From Pontibacter beigongshangensis (lineage in GTDB: Bacteria; Bacteroidota; Bacteroidia; Cytophagales; Hymenobacteraceae): a stretch of 64,000 bases of DNA. Where the stretch lies: contig NZ_VFSD01000004.1 of NCBI RefSeq assembly GCF_014332515.1, forward strand, positions 186,001 to 250,000, read 5' to 3'. This document shows, in pieces, positions 25,053 through 33,941 of this stretch; the first letter of the stretch is position 1; each line of letters opens with the position of its first letter. The notes under the pieces are model-generated. The model was given only the letters and a program-made list of their open reading frames with translations, did not search any database and was not told the origin of the DNA. Position numbers and translations under genes: made by a program.

Positions 25053-25955
25053 TTATAACTCGGCGGCGTTAAAGGTGTCGCCCTGCGACACATCGCCGGA
25101 ATCGAAGCCTTTTTTAAACCAGCGGACTCTCTGGGCGGAGGTGCCGTGGGTGAAGGAGTCTGGCACCACTCTTCCTGTGGACTGCTTTTGCAGACGGTCA
25201 TCACCAATGGCGCTTGCTGCATTCAGGGCCTCTTCCAAGTCGCCGGGCTCCATAAATCCGGTGGAGCGCTGGGTATGATGCGCCCACACGCCGGCATAAA
25301 AATCAGCCTGCAGCTCTACTCTTACCATGAGCTGATTAAAATCTGTTTGGGATAGCTGGCCCCGCAGGGCATTTACCCGATCCATGGTGCCGGTGAGTTT
25401 CTGCACATGATGCCCTACCTCATGGCCAACCACATAGGCCTGCGCAAAATCTCCTTCGGCACCCAGCTTGCGTTCCATTTCGCCAAAAAAGCTAAGGTCG
25501 ATGTACAGTTTTTCATCGCCGGGGCAGTAAAATGGTCCTGTGGCGGAAGACGCAAGGCCACAGGCCGAGTTTACCTGCCCCGAAAACAGCACCAGGGTAG
25601 GTTCCCGGTAGCCTGGAAGCATCTTGTTCCAGACATCTTCGGTATCTGCCAGCACCACGGCCGTCTGGTGAGCCAGCTCCTGCTCTTCCGGGCTCGGCTG
25701 GTACTCGGCCGACTGTGCATACTGCGCTTCTCCGCCCACAAACTGCTGCAGCAGCGTTAAGGGGTTGGTTCCTGTAAGGAACAGCAGTGCCGCGACCACC
25801 GTTACAATAATCAGCCCCACCTTCGAGAAGAGAAGCCGGAACAAAGGAATCAGGAGCATGGGACTGATGCCTCTGCCACCTCCTCCGAAACCGCCTGCTG
25901 ATTGTCCCCTACGGTCTTCTATATTGCTGCTTTTTCTTCTGCCTTGCCATTTCAT
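25053..25955 (-). CDS. YpfJ-family neutral zinc metallopeptidase, membrane-anchored
   Basis: A 300-residue protein: Gly-rich, basic N-terminus (RRGQSAGGFGGGGRG), one transmembrane segment (about 33-61), then the peptidase domain. Zinc ligands are H178 and H182 in GHEVGHH with catalytic E179, and probably E214 (RVELQADFYAGVWAH). The conserved CPGDEKLYIDLSFF precedes them, and SFTHGTSAQRVRWFKKGF follows at the C-terminus, as in the family. The physiological substrate is unknown. It is flanked by a RAYT gene and the PUL with no functional link to either. Monocistronic with its own terminator. Confidence 0.93.
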   Translation of the reverse strand: MKWQGRRKSSNIEDRRGQSAGGFGGGGRGISPMLLIPLFRLLFSKVGLIIVTVVAALLFLTGTNPLTLLQQFVGGEAQYAQSAEYQPSPEEQELAHQTAVVLADTEDVWNKMLPGYREPTLVLFSGQVNSACGLASSATGPFYCPGDEKLYIDLSFFGEMERKLGAEGDFAQAYVVGHEVGHHVQKLTGTMDRVNALRGQLSQTDFNQLMVRVELQADFYAGVWAHHTQRSTGFMEPGDLEEALNAASAIGDDRLQKQSTGRVVPDSFTHGTSAQRVRWFKKGFDSGDVSQGDTFNAAEL

Positions 25956-26103
25956 GAGTATATTTTTTTCATGGAGTGAATGATCGTATGGTTTATTTGT
26001 TCCCTGCCTTGTCAGCCAGAAGGTTTATTCCCATATCCAAACAGTATAACGGAAAGCAGCTTTACTTAGATGCAGGCAAAAATTTTATCTGGTTGCCTGT
26101 ACA

Positions 26104-28791
26104 TTACCTGATTCTCCTCACCTGAACACCATTCAGCATTGCCTCCCCTTTCAGCGCCTTGAAGTCAATGATGATGCCTTCGTCCTGCTTCACGCTGATA
26201 TTGATTTTAGATGAGACCGCCCGTTCCGGGTAAAGGTACCCGGTGTTGCTCAGGCCAGTAAGTACAGGCTGTTTGTTCACACGCACATCAAATACCCGTT
26301 CTTCAAAGCCTTCTGATTCTTCGTGGGCGCTATCCAGGTTATAGGCCAGTGCCGCTTTTGGCCTGCCTGAGTGCAGTTCAGCAAAGTGCAGGGTCAGTTC
26401 ATAATCGCCGGCGGACACATCCAGCCGGAACTGCTCCAGGCCAATCCGCTGGGTGGCGTAAACGGGGTCCAGGTCTGTGCCGAGTATGTTCCGGTCGGAG
26501 CCGTAGCTGTGCCGGCTGGTGTTTCCCATGCTGTATACCTTTCCGCCAACATAGCCCCAACTACCGGGTGTGTAGGCCTGCTCTGGCAGCCACACCTGCC
26601 ATGCCTTCTCATCAAAGAACATGCGCCTGTCTCCCAGGCTTATATTGAGTTCCTGAAAAGGCAAGGCCTCGCTCTTTAGGTTTTGGGAAAGCAATTTAAA
26701 TTGAATGTCTGCCTGATCGATCATTGCCAGATCTCCGGCCGTTGCCTGCAGTTGGTTAAGACCCGGCCCGAACGGAACCTCGAAGCGGGCCACGCCAAGC
26801 TCCGTAGCAGTAGTCCCAATCTCTTTCCCATTCAGCTTCAGGCTTACCGATTTCTGGTTGCTGAACACCACGACCGGCTGCGTGCAGGTCAGGTCTGTTT
26901 CTGAGGCGGCAAAACCAGTGCGCAACTGCCATTCCTTCGAGCCAATCTGGACGAAGGGCTCCTCCAGCAGGTTAGCCTGGTAAAACCGGTAGCCGTCCTT
27001 CGGTTTGCGGTCGCCGGTCATGATTCCTTTGGAGTTGATATGCGGCGTGGACTCCATCCGGTGCTCGGAACTAAACTCAGCCAAGTTCCAGATTAAGCCG
27101 GCAGCTACAAAAGGCCGCTCCCGTATGGCTTTTAAGTACGCCTGATGAAAGGCGTTGGTATACTCTACCGTCTTGTCGAACCGAACCGGGTCAAAGCTGT
27201 GCAGGCGGTTGTCGGCGTCGGCGCCATATTCCGTTACCAGCAGAGGCTTGTCGGGCAGCTCGCGGTGGTGCCTGTCCAGGTAGGCGCCAAAATCGCTGAA
27301 GGTGTCGGTATACCAGCCCAGGTACAGGTTCCAGCCTACCAGCATGGGTATCCTCGTCAGGCCCACTTTGTTATACAGGTCAAAATTGCCGTTGTTCGAA
27401 ATCAAGGTATAGCGGTAGGGGTCTTCCTGGCGGGTCAGGTCTTCGAGCTGCTGTGCCAGTTGGGCGACTTTTCTAAAGTATAGCTCCTGCCGCTCAGAGC
27501 CTTTCTCGTGCTGTGGCCGCAGCAGCACTTCGTTCATATAAGACCAGACGATCAGGCTGGGGTGATTAAAGTTCTGCCGCACCATTTCCCGCTGTACGCG
27601 CATGGAGTTCCCGGCAAAAGCTTCGGTTTCGGTGATGTGGTTGCCCATGGGCGTTTCTATCATGGCCAAAATACCCAGCCGGTCGCAGGCCTGCAGGATG
27701 GCGGGGTCCTGGGGGTAATGCGCAATCCGCAGAAAGTTGCCGCCCATGGCTTTCAGGAGTTCTACATCGCGCACATGCATGGCATCAGGCAGGGCATTGC
27801 CCATCTGCTTAAAATCCTGGTGGCGACTGGCCCCGATCAATTTCAGTGGCTTGCCGTTCAGGAAAAATCCTGTGGCAGCGTCAAACGAAAACCATCGGAA
27901 ACCCAGCGGATTGCTCACCTCATCGAGCACGACCTGGCTCCCTGTTTCGGAGATAGTAGACACCACGCGGTACAGGTAGGGGTCTTGTACCGACCAGAGG
28001 CGGGCACCTTTGATATTCTTTAGCTCCTGCTCAAAATCGACTCTTTGTCCGGCATCGGCTCTGTAGTTCTTGTTCAGTTCTTTGAACACCCTGCCTTCAA
28101 CATCCAGCAACTGGTGGCGAATTGTCAGGTTCTTCCGCTGCCTGCTTTCATTCACGAATGTTCCTTTTATGCGAAGCCCGGCCGTGCTGGCGGTCACGTT
28201 TGGGGTCGTGATAAAAATACCAGTGGTGGCGTGGTTGTCGGCGGCAAAATGCACCTTATCCATCACGTGCAGGTATACATCACGGTAAATGCCGCCAAAA
28301 AAAGTGTAGTCGCCCGTTAGCGGCGGGATGTCCGGGTGATGGCTGTTGTCGACCTTTACCAGGACCTGGTTGGGTGCGTTTCCGGAGGTGTTATAGGTTA
28401 AATACGAGCTGATCGGAAAGGAGAAGAAGGTATAGCTGCCGATGTGGCTGCCTACAGATTTTCCGTTGATGAACACTTCCGCTACCTGGGCTGCGCCTTC
28501 AAAAAAAAGGTATACTTCCCTGTCTTTCCAGTCAGCCGGAATGTAGAGTGTCTTCTTATACCAGCCGGTGCCCCGGTAATAGCCCGGTTCATCGTCCAGC
28601 ACATCCTGGGCGTTCCAGGTATGCGGCAAATATACCGGCTGCCAGCTGTTAACCGATCTTGTGGCCTCAGCAGTATCGCCCTTCCAGAAAAGCCAGTTGC
28701 TGTTGATGGTGCTTTTTATTCGACCCTGCGCGTGCAGGGTGGGGCTGATGAAAAAACAGCAAAGAAGAAGGTAAAGTATGGGGTATCTCAT
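26104..28791 (-). CDS. Secreted GH2 beta-galactosidase-type enzyme with C-terminal malectin domain
   Basis: An 895-residue protein with signal peptide (MRYPILYLLLCCFFISPTLHAQ). It has GH2 N-terminal jelly roll (YLPHTWNAQD...GYYRGTGWYKK), Ig-like domain and TIM barrel with acid/base Glu near 420 (SYMNEVLL) and nucleophile Glu near 520 (LVTEYGAD). From about residue 720 a malectin-like carbohydrate-binding domain follows (SWGYVGGKVYSMG, YELTLHFAELH, ERVFDVRVN). It is a paralogue of the GH2 at 33942-36701 with the same domain order. In the PUL it would remove beta-linked galactosyl or related residues in the periplasm. Confidence 0.92.
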   Translation of the reverse strand: MRYPILYLLLCCFFISPTLHAQGRIKSTINSNWLFWKGDTAEATRSVNSWQPVYLPHTWNAQDVLDDEPGYYRGTGWYKKTLYIPADWKDREVYLFFEGAAQVAEVFINGKSVGSHIGSYTFFSFPISSYLTYNTSGNAPNQVLVKVDNSHHPDIPPLTGDYTFFGGIYRDVYLHVMDKVHFAADNHATTGIFITTPNVTASTAGLRIKGTFVNESRQRKNLTIRHQLLDVEGRVFKELNKNYRADAGQRVDFEQELKNIKGARLWSVQDPYLYRVVSTISETGSQVVLDEVSNPLGFRWFSFDAATGFFLNGKPLKLIGASRHQDFKQMGNALPDAMHVRDVELLKAMGGNFLRIAHYPQDPAILQACDRLGILAMIETPMGNHITETEAFAGNSMRVQREMVRQNFNHPSLIVWSYMNEVLLRPQHEKGSERQELYFRKVAQLAQQLEDLTRQEDPYRYTLISNNGNFDLYNKVGLTRIPMLVGWNLYLGWYTDTFSDFGAYLDRHHRELPDKPLLVTEYGADADNRLHSFDPVRFDKTVEYTNAFHQAYLKAIRERPFVAAGLIWNLAEFSSEHRMESTPHINSKGIMTGDRKPKDGYRFYQANLLEEPFVQIGSKEWQLRTGFAASETDLTCTQPVVVFSNQKSVSLKLNGKEIGTTATELGVARFEVPFGPGLNQLQATAGDLAMIDQADIQFKLLSQNLKSEALPFQELNISLGDRRMFFDEKAWQVWLPEQAYTPGSWGYVGGKVYSMGNTSRHSYGSDRNILGTDLDPVYATQRIGLEQFRLDVSAGDYELTLHFAELHSGRPKAALAYNLDSAHEESEGFEERVFDVRVNKQPVLTGLSNTGYLYPERAVSSKINISVKQDEGIIIDFKALKGEAMLNGVQVRRIR

Positions 28792-28858
28792 GGTCTCAGA
28801 AAGTAGGATGAAGGAATCAGATGGATAAGCATTCAGAAGTTTGCTGGCGCGCCTCTAC

Positions 28859-28910
28859 AAAAGATAAACTTCTGGCTCGCAGACCGGCAGGAAATGCGAA
28901 CCAGAAGTTT
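28859..28910 (-). terminator. Hairpin after beta-helix gene
   Basis: A 16-bp stem with one G-U-type mismatch (28866-28881 with 28895-28910), followed on the reverse strand by TTTATCTTTT. It lies 17 bases after the stop of the beta-helix protein gene and just before the next GH2 gene, so may attenuate within the PUL. Confidence 0.7.
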
Positions 28911-28926
28911 ACGGGGTATCCCAACC

Positions 28927-31743
28927 TTACCTTTTCAGGATTCTCCTTACCCATACCGCTGTGCCATCCGTCACGTGCAGGTAATAGTCGCCATCCGGGT
29001 TCTGCTGTAAATCAAAATCCAGCTCAAACATCTTGTGGCTCCTGGCCAAAACAGAGGAGGCTACCGGGTTTCCGCTGCTGTCGTATAGCACGAAAGTATA
29101 GTCTTTGTCTTTCCTATTCTCCAGCTTCACTTTCAGCTGCCCCCTGGTTGGATTCGGGTACATGATTAATAGCACGCCATCCCGCTTTGCGTCTTCCTCA
29201 AACACAAGCAGGGTTTGCTGCACCGGAGTCGCCGCTTCATGGTTGGCATTTCCTTCCTGCCTGGCTGCAATTACCACTTCGCCCTCAGCGGAGAAGGTAA
29301 GTACATTGCCCTCCACACTGCCCGGCCCGGAAATTACGCTATAAGACACTGGCAGACCGGCAGAGGAAACGGCGCTCAGCAGCACGGTTTCTGCTGTATT
29401 TTTGGGCAGCATGGCATCAAACGTCAGCTCCTGGGCAGCTTTGCCCACCTCGAAGGTATAGCTGGCCGTTGCCGGGAAGTATTTCTCATCGCCTGCCTGA
29501 CTGGCCTGCAGCGTAACGGAGCCTGCACCTGTTATGCGCAGGTATGCTTCCCCGTCGATGGTCTCCACAGTGGCTGGCCCGGATAGTACAGAGAGTGTAA
29601 CCGGCAAATCAGAACTGGCGCTGGCTACCAGTTGGAAAGGGTCGTCCCCATAGGTAACTTCCGTGATTTCGCCAAAGCTGATTTGCTGGGTCTTTCTCTG
29701 AAACAGTTCCCACTCGGCAAACTGTGTATTGTTGTTATTCCCGTTCAGGGTGATGTTCAGGCGGTAGTAGATAAACGGTTGCAAGTTTTCCGGCATGTGG
29801 AAAGTTCGGGTTTGCTTCCGTGCCGGGAAATCTTCATCGGCTCGCACATCCAGGGTAGTCCAGGTTCTGCCGTCGTCAGAGCCTTGCAGGTTCCAGTCTT
29901 TTGGGTCGCGCTCATCTGCGTCTCTGCCTGAGGTAATGGTGTAACTGGTCACGATGGCTGGCACTACCGACTTGTACTGCACCCACAGCGCTTTTTTGCC
30001 GTTCTGGTAATACTTGGTGTTGGTATCGTTGTCGATGATGTTCTGGAAGTTTTCGTCCGGCCGGTTGCTCTCGTACTGGGAAGTCAGGATACCACCGTTA
30101 TCCGTCAGGTCGAACGCTTCCGGGTCCCCTGCTGTGAGGGGCTCCTGGTACACCGGCTCTTCTGCCAGGATTTGCTCTGTTTTTGCCCGAAGCGCTGCCC
30201 ACAGATTGCCCTGCAGCTGTTCCGGAATCACGATGTTGCTCACCGCCTGTTCTCCCAGTCGCTCCCGTAGTTGCTGCAGGTACAGGCTGCGCAGCGGCAC
30301 ATGGGCGCCCCAGCTCTCCCAGTAACCATTGTGCGATGGGTCCTCTCCCACGCCTTGTGTTACGCCTACAGCACCCACGGCCCAGTTGCGTGCCGTAGGC
30401 GGGCTCTCTACCAGGAAATCACTCTTGTAAGACTGGCAGTTCCAGAACATAGCCTGTGCACCCGCCCAGCCATGGCCGGTACCGGAGGCGCCACGGTTCC
30501 GTACCCGTATCTGACCGCCGTACACGTTGTCGAAGAGCAAGCCGGTGGCCCAGCGGTGGTGCGGCCCGATGTCTGACTGGGTGTTATCCGAAAAGCAGTC
30601 CAGGAACACGTTGGGGCCGGGGACCCGGGAGCCGGTCACGTAGTCGTGGCGGCCGCCCCAGGTCATGCAGCGCTGGAACAGGTTGTTGGAGCTGTTGCTT
30701 TCAATATCGAAGGAGTATTTTCTGCTCCCGGTGGTCTGGGATTTCGGGTCGATCATGGCGCAGTCTTCTATGGTGTTGTAGCGCGACAAATTAGACAAGC
30801 GGACAGCCGAATAGCCGAAGTACTTCACCACCACTTTTTTAACCCAGGAGTTTTCGGCACGGTTAAACTGTATGGCGTTCCAGCCATGCGACTCATCGGC
30901 GTTGTTTCGGAAAACCGACTCCAGCCGCAAGTTCTCTACACCTGTCTCCGAAATACGGCCAACGACATCAGACTTATAAACTTCGCCGCCGCCGTACACG
31001 GTTTCTATGGGGTCAACGATAGGAGCATCCAGCGTAAGGACATTCCCGTTTACAGCTACTATTTTCCGTTCAAACTGCGTTTTGTAGTCAGCTGCGGCCC
31101 AGCCATGCCGGGCCATGTCCAGGGCGTTAATCCAGGCCTCGTTCGGTGTTTTCTGTACCACCACCTCATCGCCTGCCCTGAAGGCATGGCTGGCGACGGA
31201 GAAGGTTCTGGTACCTGTCGGCACATATGCCGTCGTGATCCGGGCCTTGCTCCCTGCTACTTCCCCGAAGCCGCTGCCTGTCCCCCGCACCTCTATCAGG
31301 TTATGCTGCGAACGTTGCGTGGCGATAAGCACTGTTCCATCCAGGCTGTTACCTTCTCCCCGCAGCACCACGCCGCTCTCTCTGATAAACAAGGAGCCGC
31401 CTACGTGGTAGATCCCCGTCTTCAGCAACACGGCCCCGCGAAACCCATTGGCATCGGCTGGCAGCGCGGCAACCCGGTCGATGGCCCGCTGGATAGCGGC
31501 TTTAACATCACCTGTGTCTGGCAGCACAGTTTCTTTTACCGGCACCTCCGGCAGCCTCACGCCCCCGCCGCGGTAACCTGCACTAGAAAAATCGGGCACC
31601 TGGTTCACCGCATTTTCCTGCCCCTGGTTGGCATACAGCGTATATGTCAGTTTTCCGTCCTGCAGCGAAACCAGCGGTGCCTGCCCTGCCACATGCAGCA
31701 CAGCAACGAAAAAAAACAACAGGAGTGTACTTGATCTTTTCAT
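28927..31743 (-). CDS. T9SS-exported right-handed beta-helix protein with discoidin-like and Ig-like domains
   Basis: A 938-residue protein from ATG 31743 (MKRSSTLLLFFFVAVLHVAGQ signal peptide; an ATG seven codons earlier is also in frame). Domain order: pectate-lyase-superfamily beta-helix (about 55-480, with GIYHVGGSLFIRESGVVLRG and repeated N-rich turns such as NSSNNLFQRCMTWGG), discoidin-like domain (about 540-690, ending YYRLNITLNGNNNNTQFAEW), two MBG/Ig-like repeats (about 695-855), and a T9SS type A sorting domain (YPNPTRGQLKVKLE...) to the end. It is probably surface-attached or secreted. In this PUL it is the best candidate for the backbone-cleaving lyase or hydrolase, but no known catalytic signature is identified. 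Confidence 0.85.
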   Translation of the reverse strand: MKRSSTLLLFFFVAVLHVAGQAPLVSLQDGKLTYTLYANQGQENAVNQVPDFSSAGYRGGGVRLPEVPVKETVLPDTGDVKAAIQRAIDRVAALPADANGFRGAVLLKTGIYHVGGSLFIRESGVVLRGEGNSLDGTVLIATQRSQHNLIEVRGTGSGFGEVAGSKARITTAYVPTGTRTFSVASHAFRAGDEVVVQKTPNEAWINALDMARHGWAAADYKTQFERKIVAVNGNVLTLDAPIVDPIETVYGGGEVYKSDVVGRISETGVENLRLESVFRNNADESHGWNAIQFNRAENSWVKKVVVKYFGYSAVRLSNLSRYNTIEDCAMIDPKSQTTGSRKYSFDIESNSSNNLFQRCMTWGGRHDYVTGSRVPGPNVFLDCFSDNTQSDIGPHHRWATGLLFDNVYGGQIRVRNRGASGTGHGWAGAQAMFWNCQSYKSDFLVESPPTARNWAVGAVGVTQGVGEDPSHNGYWESWGAHVPLRSLYLQQLRERLGEQAVSNIVIPEQLQGNLWAALRAKTEQILAEEPVYQEPLTAGDPEAFDLTDNGGILTSQYESNRPDENFQNIIDNDTNTKYYQNGKKALWVQYKSVVPAIVTSYTITSGRDADERDPKDWNLQGSDDGRTWTTLDVRADEDFPARKQTRTFHMPENLQPFIYYRLNITLNGNNNNTQFAEWELFQRKTQQISFGEITEVTYGDDPFQLVASASSDLPVTLSVLSGPATVETIDGEAYLRITGAGSVTLQASQAGDEKYFPATASYTFEVGKAAQELTFDAMLPKNTAETVLLSAVSSAGLPVSYSVISGPGSVEGNVLTFSAEGEVVIAARQEGNANHEAATPVQQTLLVFEEDAKRDGVLLIMYPNPTRGQLKVKLENRKDKDYTFVLYDSSGNPVASSVLARSHKMFELDFDLQQNPDGDYYLHVTDGTAVWVRRILKR

Positions 31744-31800
31744 ATAAAATTGATTTAGTGACAAATGAAATTATAAGCGATGACCTGATGAGCAGCTAGG

Positions 31801-31849
31801 GCAGCGCAGCAGCGGAAACCTCCGGAGGGACGTTTTCATTAGAATAATT
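31801..31849 (+). repeat. CTCCGGAG/AT-tail intergenic repeat
   Basis: GCAGCGCAGCAGC, AACCTCCGGAGGGAC, then TTTTCATTAGAATAATT. It lies between two leftward PUL genes, in the opposite orientation to them. Confidence 0.88.
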
Positions 31850-32074
31850 GGAGTGTATACATGACTATCCTGCTACCTATTGGTTCCCCCTGCCTTAGCT
31901 GCTGCTCTTTCCGGTGTTCTTACCCTGTTTTGTTGCATAATAGAGAAGCTGAGCGCTCACGGCTGATGCCGGGCCATAACTTACCTTGCAAAGCTTAGAA
32001 TGGCCTGCAGTGTTCTCTTTAAGAAGCGGACAGCGGAGATGGCTGATTGCTTTTGGCCATCTGCTGCAAAAATG

Positions 32075-33307
32075 CTATTTGCCCGCCCTCTGAAACTTTA
32101 TTTCCAGGGGCGATGCCAGGCGCTTGGCAAAATCCGCCAGGTAGAGGTCCCACTCTTCCACCGATTCGAACTGGCCGCTTTTGTCCCAGCCAAAGCCGGC
32201 GTAGTATACCAGCAAGTTGTCTTTGGGGGATGCAACCACCAACAGGTGGCTCTGGTCTCTGGCCTCTGCCCGATGGTCTTTAAAAGACTGCACCCGCTGT
32301 GGGGCCACCACCAGGCCGGTACCCAGCCAGGAACCGTCGATCGGCTCCCAGTAGCGGAACCAGCCCTGCTCCCGGCTGGCCTTCACCTCTCCTTTCTTGT
32401 CGTGCAGGGTAATGCCGATGGTAATGTTGGGCAGGGGGGGTGCGGTGCTAAGCACTTCTTCTATGCGGGTCATGTTGCTGCCCAGGTCCAGGCTGATGCG
32501 CTTCGTCTCCTGTACCTGCTGCTCCCCGGCCTGCCAGGGGGCGTAGGTCAGTTCGAATACCGTGCGTATGGGTCCTTCCGCTATGGTTTTATACCCTGTA
32601 AAGTTCCTGGAAACATACAGCGAATCACCTGCCAGCACCCCGACTCCCCCGATGCCGCGGCTGACGCCCACGTGGTAAGGATCGTAGCCCTCGCCACGGT
32701 CTACATGATAGAAGTTGCTGTTCTCTTTATAACCTTCGTACCATTTGTTGATGATGGGATACTCCACCCGTTTGAGCCAAGCATCGATCCCGCTCGTCAG
32801 GGTGCCGCCTTTTATGCCCTGCTCCACCATCTGCTGCGCCACGGGCCCATAGGTGCGGAAAGCCACGCGGTCGTTCTCCCAGGTATAGTCGTCGGTGCGC
32901 TCGGGCACGAAGCGGGAAAAGGTGCTGCGCCCGCTCTTGGGTTGCTGCGCCGCGCCATTGCTCGTACCTTTTACTTTAAAGCTCTTCTCCTGACGAGCCT
33001 TTAGGCTTGCCTGGAAGAGGAGCTCGTCTACTGTGCCATCCGCATTCGCATCCAGCGGCTGCGTCACCAGCAGGCTGTCGGTGGCTGCATCGTACAGGAG
33101 CAGATTCTCCACGCCAAAGCGCTGCACCAATGCCGCTACGCTTGCTACCGGTATGCTCACCGGCTCGGCCGGGCGGTCGATGGGCAGCTTGTTCATCACT
33201 TTAAACTCCATGCTTTTGCCCGGCAGCTGGCAACCAGACAGCAGTAAGGCGCTTAGCCATATGCTTCCTGCAAAAGCCTTTACTATACACTGTTTTTTAT
33301 GGGTCAT
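32075..33307 (-). CDS. DUF4861-family lipoprotein of pectin-type PULs
   Basis: A 410-residue protein with lipobox LLSGC (Cys near residue 26). The mature sequence begins with a family-typical part (FKVMNKLPIDRPAEPVSIP...DANADGTVDELLFQ) and contains Gly/Tyr-rich repeats (GVSRGIGGVGVLAGDSLYVSRNF, YEGYKENSNFYHVDRGEGYD). DUF4861 proteins recur in uronate-polymer PULs next to GH105 and lyase genes; their activity is not known to me. Position between a beta-helix protein and GH2 enzymes fits. Family assignment is by recall of the motif pattern. Confidence 0.78.
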   Translation of the reverse strand: MTHKKQCIVKAFAGSIWLSALLLSGCQLPGKSMEFKVMNKLPIDRPAEPVSIPVASVAALVQRFGVENLLLYDAATDSLLVTQPLDANADGTVDELLFQASLKARQEKSFKVKGTSNGAAQQPKSGRSTFSRFVPERTDDYTWENDRVAFRTYGPVAQQMVEQGIKGGTLTSGIDAWLKRVEYPIINKWYEGYKENSNFYHVDRGEGYDPYHVGVSRGIGGVGVLAGDSLYVSRNFTGYKTIAEGPIRTVFELTYAPWQAGEQQVQETKRISLDLGSNMTRIEEVLSTAPPLPNITIGITLHDKKGEVKASREQGWFRYWEPIDGSWLGTGLVVAPQRVQSFKDHRAEARDQSHLLVVASPKDNLLVYYAGFGWDKSGQFESVEEWDLYLADFAKRLASPLEIKFQRAGK

Positions 33308-33394
33308 TCTAGTGCTTTTTTATTTCAGGATGATGGAGAATCTGATCAAGTACTGCCGGCTCAGATACCGTAGTGGCAAGGAGCCCGGTCCATG

Positions 33395-33437
33395 AATTAT
33401 TCTAATGAAAATGCCCCTCCGGAGCTTGCTGCTGCTT
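33395..33437 (-). repeat. CTCCGGAG/AT-tail intergenic repeat
   Basis: Reverse copy, near consensus: AATTATTCTAATGAAAA, GCCCCTCCGGAGC, TTGCTGCTGCTT. It lies 88 bases upstream of the DUF4861 gene. Confidence 0.9.
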
Positions 33438-33537
33438 AAAAGGACAGAAGACGCAGGACAGAAGGCTCTCCTTTACATATTAAGACCTGTGCGTGAGGAC
33501 TTATGCTCGGCCTGCACTGATAATTTATCTCCTCATC

Positions 33538-33642
33538 CTCAAATCAACCCCTTGATAAATCAATCATTTAACAACCAGCAACTAACAACCAGCCATCAAA
33601 ACATCAGCACATCAGCACATGAATCCATTAGCACCTTAACCA
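33538..33642. repeat. GTGCTAATG repeat phrase, inverted copy
   Basis: Matches 16694-16798 in reverse over about 100 bases (shared words AACAACCAGCCATCAAAA and CAGCACATGAATCCATTAGC). It abuts the AATT end of the composite element to its right, just as the other copy abuts a CTCCGGAG element. Confidence 0.75.
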
Positions 33643-33911
33643 AATTATGCTAATGAAAATGTCCCTCCGGAGCTCATCTTGCAGGGATAAACAAGGCCTC
33701 TGTTTCCTTAATTTTGCGCTGGTGCGCGCTTGCCGCTCGTACTTTCCTATCAAGCATTTCCAGAAGGGGTCAAAGCAGCTTGTTAGTAGATCCATTCTTT
33801 TATGCTGTAACCTTAAGGAACAGTTGGTACGAGCGGCAAGCGCGCACCAGCGACCTGCTTTTTCCTACAAGATGAGCTCCGGAGGGGCTGCTCCTACTGC
33901 TGCTGCTCCTG
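33643..33911. repeat. Composite nested inverted-repeat element, core type I, copy A
   Basis: The outer arms are CTCCGGAG elements facing each other, with a 19-base perfect inverted repeat (33663-33681 with 33868-33886). Inside, a 26-base perfect inverted repeat (33717-33742 with 33827-33852) has the GTGCG...CGCTCGTAC look of a REP. The central core of about 85 bases is unique sequence. The whole core matches the element at 60778-61039 in inverted orientation, at most positions. Confidence 0.9.
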
Positions 33912-33941
33912 TTTTCGGCAACAGGATGCACTTGATTGCAC

